Below, piece after piece: positions 16,908-25,513 of a DNA stretch of 64,000 nt (the first letter of the stretch is position 1; each line of letters starts with the position of its first letter). The position numbers were made by a program, and so were the translations under genes. Source of the DNA: Mycolicibacterium sp. TY81 (lineage in GTDB: Bacteria > Actinomycetota > Actinomycetes > Mycobacteriales > Mycobacteriaceae); contig NZ_AP023362.1 of NCBI RefSeq assembly GCF_018326285.1, positions 2,170,001 through 2,234,000 of the forward strand. Reading direction: 5' to 3'. The notes below the pieces were generated by a model. It did no database searches and was not told where the DNA came from. It was given only the letters and a program-made list of their open reading frames with translations.

Positions 16908-18032
16908 ATGGCGACTCCACTGACCGTGCTCGATCTGGTGCCGATCTCGTCGGGTTCGACTGCGCCGCAGGCGCTACGCAACAGCATCGACCTCGCCAAG
17001 CGCGCGGAGGCCCTCGGCTACGCGCGTTACTGGTTCGCCGAACACCACCTCAATCCCGGTATCGCCGGCACCTCGCCGGCTGTGCTGCTCGCGCTGACCG
17101 CGGCGGAGACCTCCACGATCCGACTGGGCTCGGGGGCGGTGCAGATGGGTCACCGGACCGCGGTGGCGACTGTCGAGGAGTTCGGTCTGCTCGACGCGCT
17201 GCACCCGGGCCGGTTCGACCTCGGCCTGGGGCGCTCCGGTGGTAAGCCGCGGGAACCGAAAGTCCCGGTGGGTGCCGCGGTGGGCGCTCCGAGTGTCCGC
17301 AACGGCGCGCGCGGGCTGCTGATTCCACCGAAGTTCGATCCGCGCCCGCTGTTGCAGTCACCCCGGTTCGCCCTCCAACGGGCACTCCTGCAGCTGCCCG
17401 GCGCGCAATCGCAGGACTACACCGACCAGATCAGCGACATCCTGGCGTTGATCGCCGGCGTCTACCGCGACGCCGACGGCTTGGCGGCGCAGGTCGTGCC
17501 CGGGGAAGGCGCCGACCTCCAGATCTGGATCCTGGGCAGCAGCGGCGGTGAGAGCGCCGAGGTCGCCGGGACCAGAGGACTGCGGTTCGCCAGCAACTAC
17601 CACGTCGCACCATCGTCGGTCCTCGAGGCGACCGACGCCTACCGGGCCGCGTTCCGTCCATCGACCGAACTCGACGAGCCGTACGTCGCGGTGTCGGCGG
17701 ATGTCGTCGTCGCCGACGACGAGGCCACGGCCCGCGAACTCGCCACCGGATACGGCCTGTGGGTGCGCAGCATCCGCACCGCCGAAGGCGCCATCCCGTT
17801 CCCGACCCCGGCCGAAGCGCGGACGCACACCTGGACGGCCGCCGATCGTGAGCTCGTCGCGGACCGGGTGGACACCCAGTTCGTGGGGACCGCCGCACAG
17901 GTCGCCGACAAGCTGGAACGGCTACGCGACGCGACCGGGGCCGACGAATTAATCATCACCACCATCACCCACGACCACCAGGACCGGGTGCGCTCCTACG
18001 AGTTGTTGGCCGACGAGTGGTCGCGGCGGTGA
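16908..18032 (+). CDS. LLM-class oxidoreductase, MsnO8-like (third of three)
   Basis: 374-residue luciferase-like protein. The N-terminus LTVLDLVPISSGSTAPQALRNSIDLAKRAEALGYARYWFAEHHLNPGIAGTSPAVL and the RLGSGAVQMGHRTAVATVEEFGLLDALHPGRFDLGLGR segment are characteristic of the MsnO8-like group. It contains a basic/Pro insertion (about residues 112-150) not typical of shorter members. It is last in the three-gene monooxygenase operon, 3 bp after the preceding stop, and is followed after 61 bp by a fatty-acyl-AMP ligase. Confidence 0.84.
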   Translation: MATPLTVLDLVPISSGSTAPQALRNSIDLAKRAEALGYARYWFAEHHLNPGIAGTSPAVLLALTAAETSTIRLGSGAVQMGHRTAVATVEEFGLLDALHPGRFDLGLGRSGGKPREPKVPVGAAVGAPSVRNGARGLLIPPKFDPRPLLQSPRFALQRALLQLPGAQSQDYTDQISDILALIAGVYRDADGLAAQVVPGEGADLQIWILGSSGGESAEVAGTRGLRFASNYHVAPSSVLEATDAYRAAFRPSTELDEPYVAVSADVVVADDEATARELATGYGLWVRSIRTAEGAIPFPTPAEARTHTWTAADRELVADRVDTQFVGTAAQVADKLERLRDATGADELIITTITHDHQDRVRSYELLADEWSRR

Positions 18033-18093
18033 ACAACTACAGATAGATGTGTAGCGGCGCAGCCATTTTCAAGGGTGCGCATAGGCTGGACCC

Positions 18094-19896
18094 ATGACAC
18101 CGGGCAGCGGCCTTTTCCAGATCGAGGACTGCGTCGACGAATCGGGGGCGGTGACGCTGCCGCCCGGCGCGACGCTGATCGCCCTGATCGATGGGAACAT
18201 CGCGCATCTCCCCGACATGGTGGCATACCGCTACCTCGACTACTCCGGCACCGAAGCGCGGACTTACGAAGTGACCTGGGCCCAACTCGGGGTGCGACTG
18301 GCGGCCATCGCGGCCCGGCTGCAGTCCGTCACCGAGCGCGGTGACCGCGTTGCCATCATGGCGCCACAGGGCCTCGAATATGTCGCCGGGTTCTTCGCGG
18401 CGATCAAGGCCGGCGCCATCGCGGTACCGCTGTTCGCGCCCGAATTGCCGGGGCATGCCGAGCGGTTGGACACCGCACTCCACGATGCGCGACCGGCAGC
18501 GATCGTGACGACGGCGGCGGCGCGGCCGGCCGTCACTGAATTCCTCGCCGCGCATCCGGACCTGGGCACGCCGGCAGTCGTCGCCATCGACGAGGTGCCG
18601 GACGACGAGGGCGTTTCGTTCGAACCCGTCCACCTCGAGATCGACGATGTCTCGCACCTGCAGTACACCTCGGGGGCGACCCGCCCGCCCGTCGGCGTGG
18701 AGATCACCCATAAAGCGGTGGGCACCAACCTGATTCAGATGATCCTGTCCATCGACATGCTGGATCGCAACACCCACGGCGTCAGCTGGCTGCCGTTGTA
18801 TCACGACATGGGTCTGTCGATGATCGGCTTTCCCACCGTGTACGGCGGGCACTCGACATTGATGTCGCCGACGGCGTTCGTCCGCCGGCCGTTGCGGTGG
18901 ATCCAGGCGTTGTCGGACGGCTCGAAGGTCGGCCGAGTGGTCACCGCGGCACCGAATTTCGCTTACGAATGGGCGGCGCATCGTGGTGCGCCGAGCCCGG
19001 GTGACGACATCGACCTGGCGAACGTGGTGATGATCGTGGGCTCGGAGCCCGTCAGCATGGACGCCATCAAGAGCTTCAACGCGGTCTTCGAATCGTATGG
19101 ACTCCCGAAGACGGCGATCAAGCCGTCCTATGGCATTGCCGAGGCAACACTTTTCGTGTCCAACATCGCGCCCGACGCGGAGGCGACGGTGCGGTACTTC
19201 GACCGCGCGCAGCTGGCGTCCGGTGTGGCGGTGCCGGTGGCCGAGGACGCACCGGGCGCGGTCGCGCAGGTGGCGTGCGGGCAGCCGGCGAGCAGTCTCT
19301 GGGTGGTGCTGGCGGACCCGGTCACCGGAACCGAACAGCCCGACGGTCGCGTCGGCGAGATCTGGTTGCAGGGCAACAACATCGGCCGTGGTTATTGGGG
19401 CCGGCCAGAGGAGACCCGAGAGGTTTTCCACGCTCGGCTGCGCAGCACCTTGCCGCTGAACAGTCACGCCGACGGCGCCGATGTCGACGGATCCTGGTTG
19501 CGGACAGGTGATCTGGGTTTCTACCTCGACGGCGAGTTGTACGTCACGGGTCGTCTCGCCGACGTCATCACGATCAGTGGGCAGAACCACTATCCGCAGC
19601 ACATCGAGACGACGGCCGCCGACGCGTCACCATTGGTGCGGCGCGGCTACGTGACCGCCTTCACCGTGCCGGGCGAGGATGGCGAACAGCTCGTGATCAT
19701 CGCCGAACGTGCCTCGGGCACGGCGCGCCATGATCCCCGGCCCGCGATCGAGTCGGTCCATGCGCTCGTTTCGGAGCGTCATGGCGTGACCGTCGCCGAG
19801 GTCCGGTTGCTGCCTGCCGGCGGCATCCCGCGCACCACCAGCGGGAAGCTGGCGCGCCGCGCCTGCAGAGCCGCCTATCTGGACGGTTCGCTGTAA
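18094..19896 (+). CDS. Fatty-acyl-AMP ligase (FadD-like)
   Basis: 600-residue adenylate-forming enzyme of the fatty-acyl-AMP ligase group, which activates fatty acids as acyl-adenylates for polyketide synthases or other acceptors. Family signs are LQYTSGATRPPVGVEITH (A3/P-loop, about residues 189-206), SWLPLYHDMGLSMIGFPTVYGG, IKPSYGIAEATLFVS, WLRTGDLGFYLDGELYVTGRLADVI and a C-terminal IPRTTSGKLARRACR with the usual lysine. No polyketide synthase, carrier protein or thioesterase is nearby, so the acyl acceptor is unknown. It may be transcribed with the monooxygenases or alone. Confidence 0.86.
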   Translation: MTPGSGLFQIEDCVDESGAVTLPPGATLIALIDGNIAHLPDMVAYRYLDYSGTEARTYEVTWAQLGVRLAAIAARLQSVTERGDRVAIMAPQGLEYVAGFFAAIKAGAIAVPLFAPELPGHAERLDTALHDARPAAIVTTAAARPAVTEFLAAHPDLGTPAVVAIDEVPDDEGVSFEPVHLEIDDVSHLQYTSGATRPPVGVEITHKAVGTNLIQMILSIDMLDRNTHGVSWLPLYHDMGLSMIGFPTVYGGHSTLMSPTAFVRRPLRWIQALSDGSKVGRVVTAAPNFAYEWAAHRGAPSPGDDIDLANVVMIVGSEPVSMDAIKSFNAVFESYGLPKTAIKPSYGIAEATLFVSNIAPDAEATVRYFDRAQLASGVAVPVAEDAPGAVAQVACGQPASSLWVVLADPVTGTEQPDGRVGEIWLQGNNIGRGYWGRPEETREVFHARLRSTLPLNSHADGADVDGSWLRTGDLGFYLDGELYVTGRLADVITISGQNHYPQHIETTAADASPLVRRGYVTAFTVPGEDGEQLVIIAERASGTARHDPRPAIESVHALVSERHGVTVAEVRLLPAGGIPRTTSGKLARRACRAAYLDGSL

Positions 19897-19991
19897 GCGC
19901 CGGGCGCCACGCGGCCGGTTATGAATCGCCTCATATTCGGGTGCGTTGACGCACGTCCATACTGCTCGCACGCGTCGGATGCGGGCGGTTC

Positions 19992-20030
19992 TTGACTCCT
20001 CGATATGAACACGATCATAATTCGAGTCAA
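19992..20030 (+). promoter_or_regulatory. Promoter with nested operator-like repeats
   Basis: TTGACT (19992-19997) and CATAAT (20016-20021) are spaced by 18 bp and give a near-consensus SigA promoter about 35 bp before the TetR ATG. The -35 box begins one arm of TTGACTC and GAGTCAA (19992-19998, 20024-20030). A second repeat, TATGA and TCATA with a 6-bp gap (20004-20019), lies in the spacer. A TetR dimer bound here would block RNA polymerase, suggesting autoregulation of the three-gene operon downstream. Confidence 0.6.
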
Positions 20031-20056
20031 TCGTTCCGCCCGTCAGGAGTCGCCCC

Positions 20057-20653
20057 ATGCCGCCCGACACTCGCCAGTCGATGGTGGTCGCCGCCGTCGA
20101 ACTGCTGCGTGAGCGGGGCGTCGACGGTGTCACGCTCGACGATGTGCTGAGCCGCAGCGGCGCGCCGCGAGGCTCCATCTACCATCACTTTCCCGGCGGG
20201 CGCGCTCAGATCATCGACGAGGCCGCGCAGCTCAGCGGTGATGCCATCTCCCGGCTGATCTCCAGGGCGGCACCGGACGGCCCGGCGGCCGTCGTCGATG
20301 CCATGACCGGATTCTGGCGGAAGCTGCTGGGCCAGAACAACTTTGCGGTCGGCTGCCCGGTGGTGTCCATTGCCGTCAGCGCCGCACCGGGTTCGGCGCT
20401 GGCGCAGCACGCCAATCAGATCTTCCGCACCTGGCACCAGCTGGTCACCGACTGTCTGGTGGCCGACGGCGTCGGCACCGTGGTTGCCCGCCGACTGGCC
20501 ACCATGTCGCTCGGTGCCATCGAAGGTGCCATCACCATGTGCCGGGCCACGTCGAGCCTGCAGCCGCTCGATGATGTCAACGCCGAACTGAAGTTGCTGT
20601 TGGCAGCCCGGACGCTCTTTGCCGCAGGCGCACCTACCCCGAAGGGAAGTTGA
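20057..20653 (+). CDS. TetR-family regulator
   Basis: 198-residue TetR protein. HTH at about residues 5-50 (RQSMVVAAVELLRERGVDGVTLDDVLSRSGAPRGSIYHHFPGGRAQIIDEA). The C-terminal domain resembles the TetR_C_33/LfrR-like group (FWRKLLGQNNFAVGCPVVSIAV). CAGGAG sits about 8 bp before the ATG. It is the first gene of an operon with an SRPBCC protein and a luciferase-like oxidoreductase and is preceded by a near-consensus promoter carrying inverted repeats, so it probably autoregulates. Confidence 0.87.
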   Translation: MPPDTRQSMVVAAVELLRERGVDGVTLDDVLSRSGAPRGSIYHHFPGGRAQIIDEAAQLSGDAISRLISRAAPDGPAAVVDAMTGFWRKLLGQNNFAVGCPVVSIAVSAAPGSALAQHANQIFRTWHQLVTDCLVADGVGTVVARRLATMSLGAIEGAITMCRATSSLQPLDDVNAELKLLLAARTLFAAGAPTPKGS

Positions 20654-20657
20654 GACC

Positions 20658-21164
20658 ATGGAATGGACCGGTGCGGTGTATGCCGACGCCCCGACCGTCG
20701 AGGTGTCGACGTGGATCGACGCGCCCGTGGCACGGGTCTGGGAAGTGGCGTCGGACATCACGGTGATGCCCGAGTGCAGCCCCGAGCTGCAGCGGGTCGA
20801 ATGGCTCGGGGACTGTGACGCACCGCGTGTGGGTGCCCGTTTCGTCGGCCACAACAGCCATCCCGCACTCGGGGAGTGGTCGACGGAGTGCGAGATCGTC
20901 GAGTACGAACCACAACATGTGATGGCCTGGGCCATCGGCGATGCCGGCAACCCGACCGCAACGTGGCGCCTGAGCCTGCAACCCGACGGCACCGGGACCC
21001 GGTTGGCGGAATGGGCCCAGATGGGCCCCGCACCGTCAGGGTTGTCTCTGGCGATTGCCCGGATGCCCGACAAGGAACAGAAGATCGTCTTCAACCGGCT
21101 GCGCGAATTCGAGTCCGGGATGCAGTGCGCGCTGGCGTACATCAAGCAGCGGGCCGAGAGCTGA
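20658..21164 (+). CDS. SRPBCC-fold (START/polyketide cyclase-like) protein
   Basis: 168 residues with the SRPBCC helix-grip pattern: VEVSTWIDAPVARVWEVASDITVMPECSPEL at the start, the EWSTECEIVEYEPQHVMAWAIGD strands, and the long C-terminal helix KEQKIVFNRLREFESGMQCALAYIKQ. Such proteins bind hydrophobic ligands in a deep cavity, and some act as cyclases or hydrolases. It is flanked by its TetR regulator (4 bp upstream) and a luciferase-like oxidoreductase that starts within its stop codon, pointing to a shared small-molecule pathway. Confidence 0.82.
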   Translation: MEWTGAVYADAPTVEVSTWIDAPVARVWEVASDITVMPECSPELQRVEWLGDCDAPRVGARFVGHNSHPALGEWSTECEIVEYEPQHVMAWAIGDAGNPTATWRLSLQPDGTGTRLAEWAQMGPAPSGLSLAIARMPDKEQKIVFNRLREFESGMQCALAYIKQRAES

Positions 21165-22216
21165 TGCGCGCCGCGACGACGGTCGAGGCTGCGAGCCTCG
21201 GAAACTGGAATTATCAAAGGCTTTTCGTCTCCGAGGCCGAGAAGTTGGGCCTGGACATCTGTTGGGTCGCCGAGGCGTGGGGATCCGACGCGCCGTCGGC
21301 ACTCGGGTACTACGCCGCGTGCACGGAACGGATGTTGTTGGGCTCGGGCATCATTCAGCTCGGCACCCGGACGCCGGTGGCCATCGCCCAGGCCGCGATC
21401 ACGCTGTCGAATCTGTCGGGCGGGCGCTTCCTGCTGGGCCTCGGCGCATCGGGACCCCAGGTCATCGAGGGACTGCACGGCGTACCGTTCGCCAAGCCGC
21501 TGGGCCGGATGCGGGAGACCATCGACATCATCCGGCAAGTTGTCGCGGGCGAGCGGGTCACGCACAGCGGCAGCCAGTTCCAGATTCCGCTGCCGGGCGG
21601 TGACGTGAAGCCGATGCGCCTGTCGATGCGGGCGGAGCACGAAATGCCGCTCTACATAGCGAGTCTCACACCCGCCATGCTGCGGCTCACCGGCGAGGTC
21701 GCCGACGGCTGGCTCGGCACCAGCTTCGTCCCCGAAGGTGCCGACGACGCCTACTTCGCCCACCTCGACGACGGTCTCGGGCGCTCAGGCCGCGCGCGTG
21801 CCGATCTCGACATCTGCCAGGGCGCCGAGGTGTCGTTCGCCCGCGACGAGGCCCATCTCAAGACGCTGATCGACGCCCGGAAGTCCGAGCTGGCGTTCAG
21901 CCTCGGTGGGATGGGTTCGGCCTCGACCAACTTCTACAACCAGGCGTACAGCCGGCAGGGCTGGGCCGAGGTCGCGGCCGCGGTCCGGGAACGCTGGCAG
22001 TCCGGTGACCGCGACGGTGCGGCGGCGCTGATCACCGACGAGATGATCCTGGCCACCACCTTGATCGGCACCGCGGACATGGTGCGCGATCGCCTTCAGG
22101 TGTGGTGCGATGCCGGCGTCGACACCGTCCGGATTTACCCGGCGGGTGACACTCTCGAGGAACGGTTCACCACGCTCGGTGCCGCCATCGACCTGGTGCA
22201 TTCGATCGAGCGGTGA
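21164..22216 (+). CDS. LLM-class oxidoreductase, probably F420-dependent
   Basis: 350-residue luciferase-like protein. VSEAEKLGLDICWVAEAWGSDAPSALGYYAACTERMLLGSGIIQLGTRTPVAIAQAAITLSNLSGGRFLLGLGASGPQVIEGLHGVPF is characteristic of the mycobacterial LLM F420 subfamilies. The missing N-terminal beta strand suggests either a compact version or a start a few codons upstream, although the ATG shares bases with the preceding stop (TGATG). It is last in the TetR-SRPBCC-LLM operon. It likely reduces or oxidises a hydride-accepting small molecule; substrate unknown. Confidence 0.83.
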   Translation: MRAATTVEAASLGNWNYQRLFVSEAEKLGLDICWVAEAWGSDAPSALGYYAACTERMLLGSGIIQLGTRTPVAIAQAAITLSNLSGGRFLLGLGASGPQVIEGLHGVPFAKPLGRMRETIDIIRQVVAGERVTHSGSQFQIPLPGGDVKPMRLSMRAEHEMPLYIASLTPAMLRLTGEVADGWLGTSFVPEGADDAYFAHLDDGLGRSGRARADLDICQGAEVSFARDEAHLKTLIDARKSELAFSLGGMGSASTNFYNQAYSRQGWAEVAAAVRERWQSGDRDGAAALITDEMILATTLIGTADMVRDRLQVWCDAGVDTVRIYPAGDTLEERFTTLGAAIDLVHSIER

Positions 22217-22360
22217 TCCGGCCGGCCTGACGGCGGCGGGCACATCATAGGGAGTTCCCTTATTTGCCGGGCCGTGACGCGGACGTAGCGTCGAACCGTG
22301 GTTCGAGCTGGCCAGCGCACCGCGATCCGTCTGCCATGTTCCGCTGCCCGAGGAGATGTC

Positions 22361-22885
22361 ATGCCCAGTCGAAGGCGAAATCTGAGACGCATCGTCACGC
22401 CGATTCTGGTCGCGTGTCTGTGCACGTTCGGTCTGATGCTGCCGCCGGCGGCGAGCGCCGATCAGTTGTCGAACGGGCTCACCGCGAACTGTACGCCCGA
22501 CAGCGACGTCCACGTCACGTGCATCATCGGCGGATGTGCTCGCGTGCACGGTGACTACGTCATCGACGCGGTACACATCATGTGGAACGGCATCCAGTCC
22601 GAATACGAATTCAAATGCATCAACGGCGCCACCGCACGGTGGGGACATGACAACGGCGGCAAGGCTTTCAAGATCGGCGTCCAGGGCTGCCGCAAGAAGG
22701 ACTTCGAAGGCGACTGGTGCGGGCCGTGGGCCGACTACAACTACACCCCGCCCGCAAAACCGCAGGAGGCGCCGGTGAATTGCCCGCCGGGATCGAAGAC
22801 TTCGACGGTGCCTGCGGGACAACAGTGTGAGGCAGCACCCTTGACCGGCATTAGTTGCCGAAAATTAATTCTGGTCATTGTTTGA
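22361..22885 (+). pseudogene. 5' part of a secreted protein gene interrupted by a transposon
   Basis: The frame begins at ATG 22361 with GAGGAG just upstream. A signal peptide (RRRNLRRIVTPILVACLCTFGLMLPPAASA, cleavage near ADQ) is followed by a Cys-rich exported domain. The host part ends around 22845 (QQCEAAPLTG). The last 14 or so residues (ISCRKLILVIV) are low-quality read-through into transposon DNA. The motif CPPGSKTSTVPAGQQC just before the break closely matches CPDGSPTPTVHAGQQC at the start of the fragment at 29471-29845. That gives a tandem-motif protein cut in two by about 6.6 kb of inserted DNA. Function unknown. Confidence 0.75.
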
Positions 22886-22932
22886 CCTGGTCCTAATATT
22901 GAGAACGCGTTCGCGACACTGCTGAAACCGGT

Positions 22933-24894
22933 TCATTTGTCACCCCCGTATCGCGAGGGAGGAGTCACCAGGTTTTGTCGCGGCAGAAGCGTTCTGACGG
23001 CCAGAGTGAACGGGCCGATGTCGATGACGGTGAACTGCGGGCCGTCGAACAGAGCTGAGTCCAGTTCGATGGTGTAGCGCTTGACGTTGGGTTGGTTGGG
23101 GTAGACGTCTTTGGCCAGGCGCAGCGTGTAGGTCTTGTCGGCGCCGCGGTGCATGAGGAACACCGTCGGCGCTGGCCATGGCAACCCGTCGAGGCGGGCG
23201 GCCAGTTGCGCCGATGTCGTGAGCTCAGGCCAGCTTTCAATCTCTGTTGCGCGAGTATCGAACTGCGCCAACGGGTTAGCGTAGTGCGGGGTCAGCCCTT
23301 GGAACCCCCAGTACGGGTAGATGGCGAGGAAGCCGTAGTCGGCGGTCATAACGACGGTTTGGTTGCGGGGGCGGCCCGTCGTGCTGGTGATCTGCTTATC
23401 GATCTCGGCGTAGTACCGCTCGACCCCGGCCGACTGGCCGTCGGCGCGGTGGCCGTCACCGTCGGTGTCGGCGTACGCAACCACCAGGTCGGGTCTCAAC
23501 GTGTTGGGGATGTCGCAAACGAATGCGATCGCCCCGACGGCTCCGACGACGGCTGCCATGACAACGATGTTGCGGCTCCACGCAGGCCGCGCATGCGCGA
23601 GGGCCTGCGTCGCCTCGATAAACCCGAACGCTCCGGCGGCGGCCAACAATGTGGTCAGCGTGGGCTGCAGCCGAAACGACAACAGAGTGGTGCCCTCTAG
23701 CGTGGCCAGCATCGACAGCGGTGACCACAAGTAGACGGTCACTACTCCGATGGCTAGAGCATCGGCTGGAACTGACGAACGGGCCCGTACTACCAGCCAG
23801 AGCGTGCCCAGCATGCAGAGCGCCCCCCCCAGCAGCGTGAATTGCAACATCGGAAAGGTCAGCACCGCACCGGCCGCGGGCAGGTAGTGCCAGGGACTTC
23901 CAGTGTTGGATACTGGTGCTCGCACCACCCGCAGAAGAAACGGCGACCATGTCGTCAGGCCGATGGCGATGGCGATAGTCCCCATGGCAGTCAGACGCAC
24001 CAGGGGCTGCGTGCTGCGTCGAGTGACCGCCAGCAGGGCGGCCATCACCGTCACGGTCAGAGCGCCGAGGCCGAAAAAGCAGCGTGTAGAACGTCGCGGT
24101 CACGCCAAGGAACATGCCGACGCCGATCACTGCGGCCCAGCCACCGGCGCGGTGCCCGCCACTTTCTGCGCGTAAACCTGACCAGGCGAGCACCAGCACC
24201 GGTGGCAGCAGCGTGGTGATTATTGCGCTGTAAGGCTCCGCTGAAGCGGAGGCGAGCATGGTGGCGGTGGTCGCGGCCGTGACTATCAGCGCATGTTCGA
24301 ACTTGACCAGTGCCGACCACAGCACGAATGCCAGCACGGCGGCGATGGCAATCGATGTGATCGCCCAGGGCTTGAGCACCTCCCAGCCCGGCATGCCGGC
24401 AAGGTGTGCCGCACGGCCGCCGATCCAAAACCAACCCGGCGAGTAGAACGCGGGCAGCCCGGTATAGGTCATGTCGGCCAAAGCGGGACTGTCGGTAAGC
24501 CGGGTCAGGTACTCGGTGCGAAACTGCTGATCGACCGAGATTCCAAACAAGTACAGCTTGGTTCCGCCAAGGGGTATGCCGAGTGTGACGACCACGAATG
24601 CGGCCAGAGATACCACCGCGATCAGCCTCGCGAGTAGCTGCGGCCGCGGCGCCACAGGCAACCGGCACCAACGAGCGCGACCAGACAGACCACCTGCCCC
24701 ACCGAGGTCCATACCTCGAGTCCGACGCCGTGAGGCGTTGCCGGCCAACGGACTTGCCCGATCGAAAAGAGCGAGAACACTGACACCGTCACCGCGATCG
24801 CCGCCGACCAGACCATGCGAGCAGCCGTCGAAAACCCGGTCCCCATCGCCCACTTAGATCGCACACCTGAATCGCACACACCCGTATCCATCAT
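22933..24894 (-). pseudogene. aftA: aftA-like galactan arabinofuranosyltransferase, frameshifted
   Basis: A full-length homologue (about 650 residues) of AftA, the membrane GT-C enzyme that adds the first arabinofuranose to the galactan of arabinogalactan, spread over three frames. The N-terminus at 24894-24640 has [13 protein letters not shown]. The middle part down to about 24075 has [40 protein letters not shown] and [12 protein letters not shown]. The C-terminus down to 22933 has [25 protein letters not shown] and [15 protein letters not shown]. Frame changes lie near 24650 (a GC-rich run) and in the run of five A near 24076 on the + strand. As cargo directly behind tnpC it would be co-transcribed. 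The frameshifts make it a pseudogene unless they are sequence errors. Confidence 0.82.
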
Positions 24895-24904
24895 TACGAG
24901 ACGC

Positions 24905-25513
24905 CTACTGCTGGACGGGGTGGTCGGCGGTGAACAGCTGAGTCACGTTGCGTTGGCGCTCCCGTTTGACGTTGGCTCGTGCCGCGTCGAGCGATCGCGT
25001 GAGCTTCTGGACTTCGGTGTGCACGTCTTTGAGGTTCTGATTCGCAACGGCCAGCAGGCCTCTCAGCCGGGCGTTCTCGTCTACTAGATGCACGCCGTCG
25101 GGGTCGTAGAGCTGACCGACAAGGTCGGCGATGCGTGAATCCCGGTCGGCTAGGTCGGATTTGAGCTTCTTGGCGTGGGATTCGGCGTTGATGGCTCTTT
25201 CGCGCCAGGACGAGGTTCGACCGTCAACGCGGTCTTCTGCCCGGGTCGTAACGGCGATCTGCGAGGCGTTGCGCGCGTCGAGGATGGCCTGGGTAAGTTC
25301 GGGATGGCGCGGGTCGTAGATGAATGTCTTGCCGACCCCGGCGAGGTCGCACACGTCTTTGACGGTGAATGGAATCCCGGTTTTCGTGAGTCTGTTCAAC
25401 GCTTTTCGGACCCGTTGTTCGCACTCGATGCTGCGGTGTGCTCGTTTCTCGATCGCTTCCACTGGGCGTCGGCGCTTTGCGGCAACTCGTGGTTTTGGAC
25501 TGTGCGTAGTCAT
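24905..25513 (-). CDS. Tn554 TnpC-like accessory protein (DUF6262)
   Basis: 202 residues. A basic N-terminus (KPRVAAKRRRPVEAIEKRAHRS) leads to an HTH-like segment (KTGIPFTVKDVCDLAGVGKTFIYD, about residues 44-68). A long coiled coil follows (about residues 100-190, ESHAKKLKSDLADRDSRIADL, then NQNLKDVHTEVQKLTRSLDAARANVKRER). This matches the DUF6262/TnpC proteins found as the third gene of Tn554-type transposons, where TnpC influences orientation and efficiency of transposition. Its start overlaps the tnpB stop (ATGA), and the aftA-like gene begins 10 bp after its stop. Confidence 0.8.
   Translation of the reverse strand: MTTHSPKPRVAAKRRRPVEAIEKRAHRSIECEQRVRKALNRLTKTGIPFTVKDVCDLAGVGKTFIYDPRHPELTQAILDARNASQIAVTTRAEDRVDGRTSSWRERAINAESHAKKLKSDLADRDSRIADLVGQLYDPDGVHLVDENARLRGLLAVANQNLKDVHTEVQKLTRSLDAARANVKRERQRNVTQLFTADHPVQQ

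Noticed and set aside
22886..22932. Possible promoter region at the left end of the transposon (GAACGCGTTC palindrome)
   Set aside because: It points at no gene and is better explained as a recombinase-related subterminal site.
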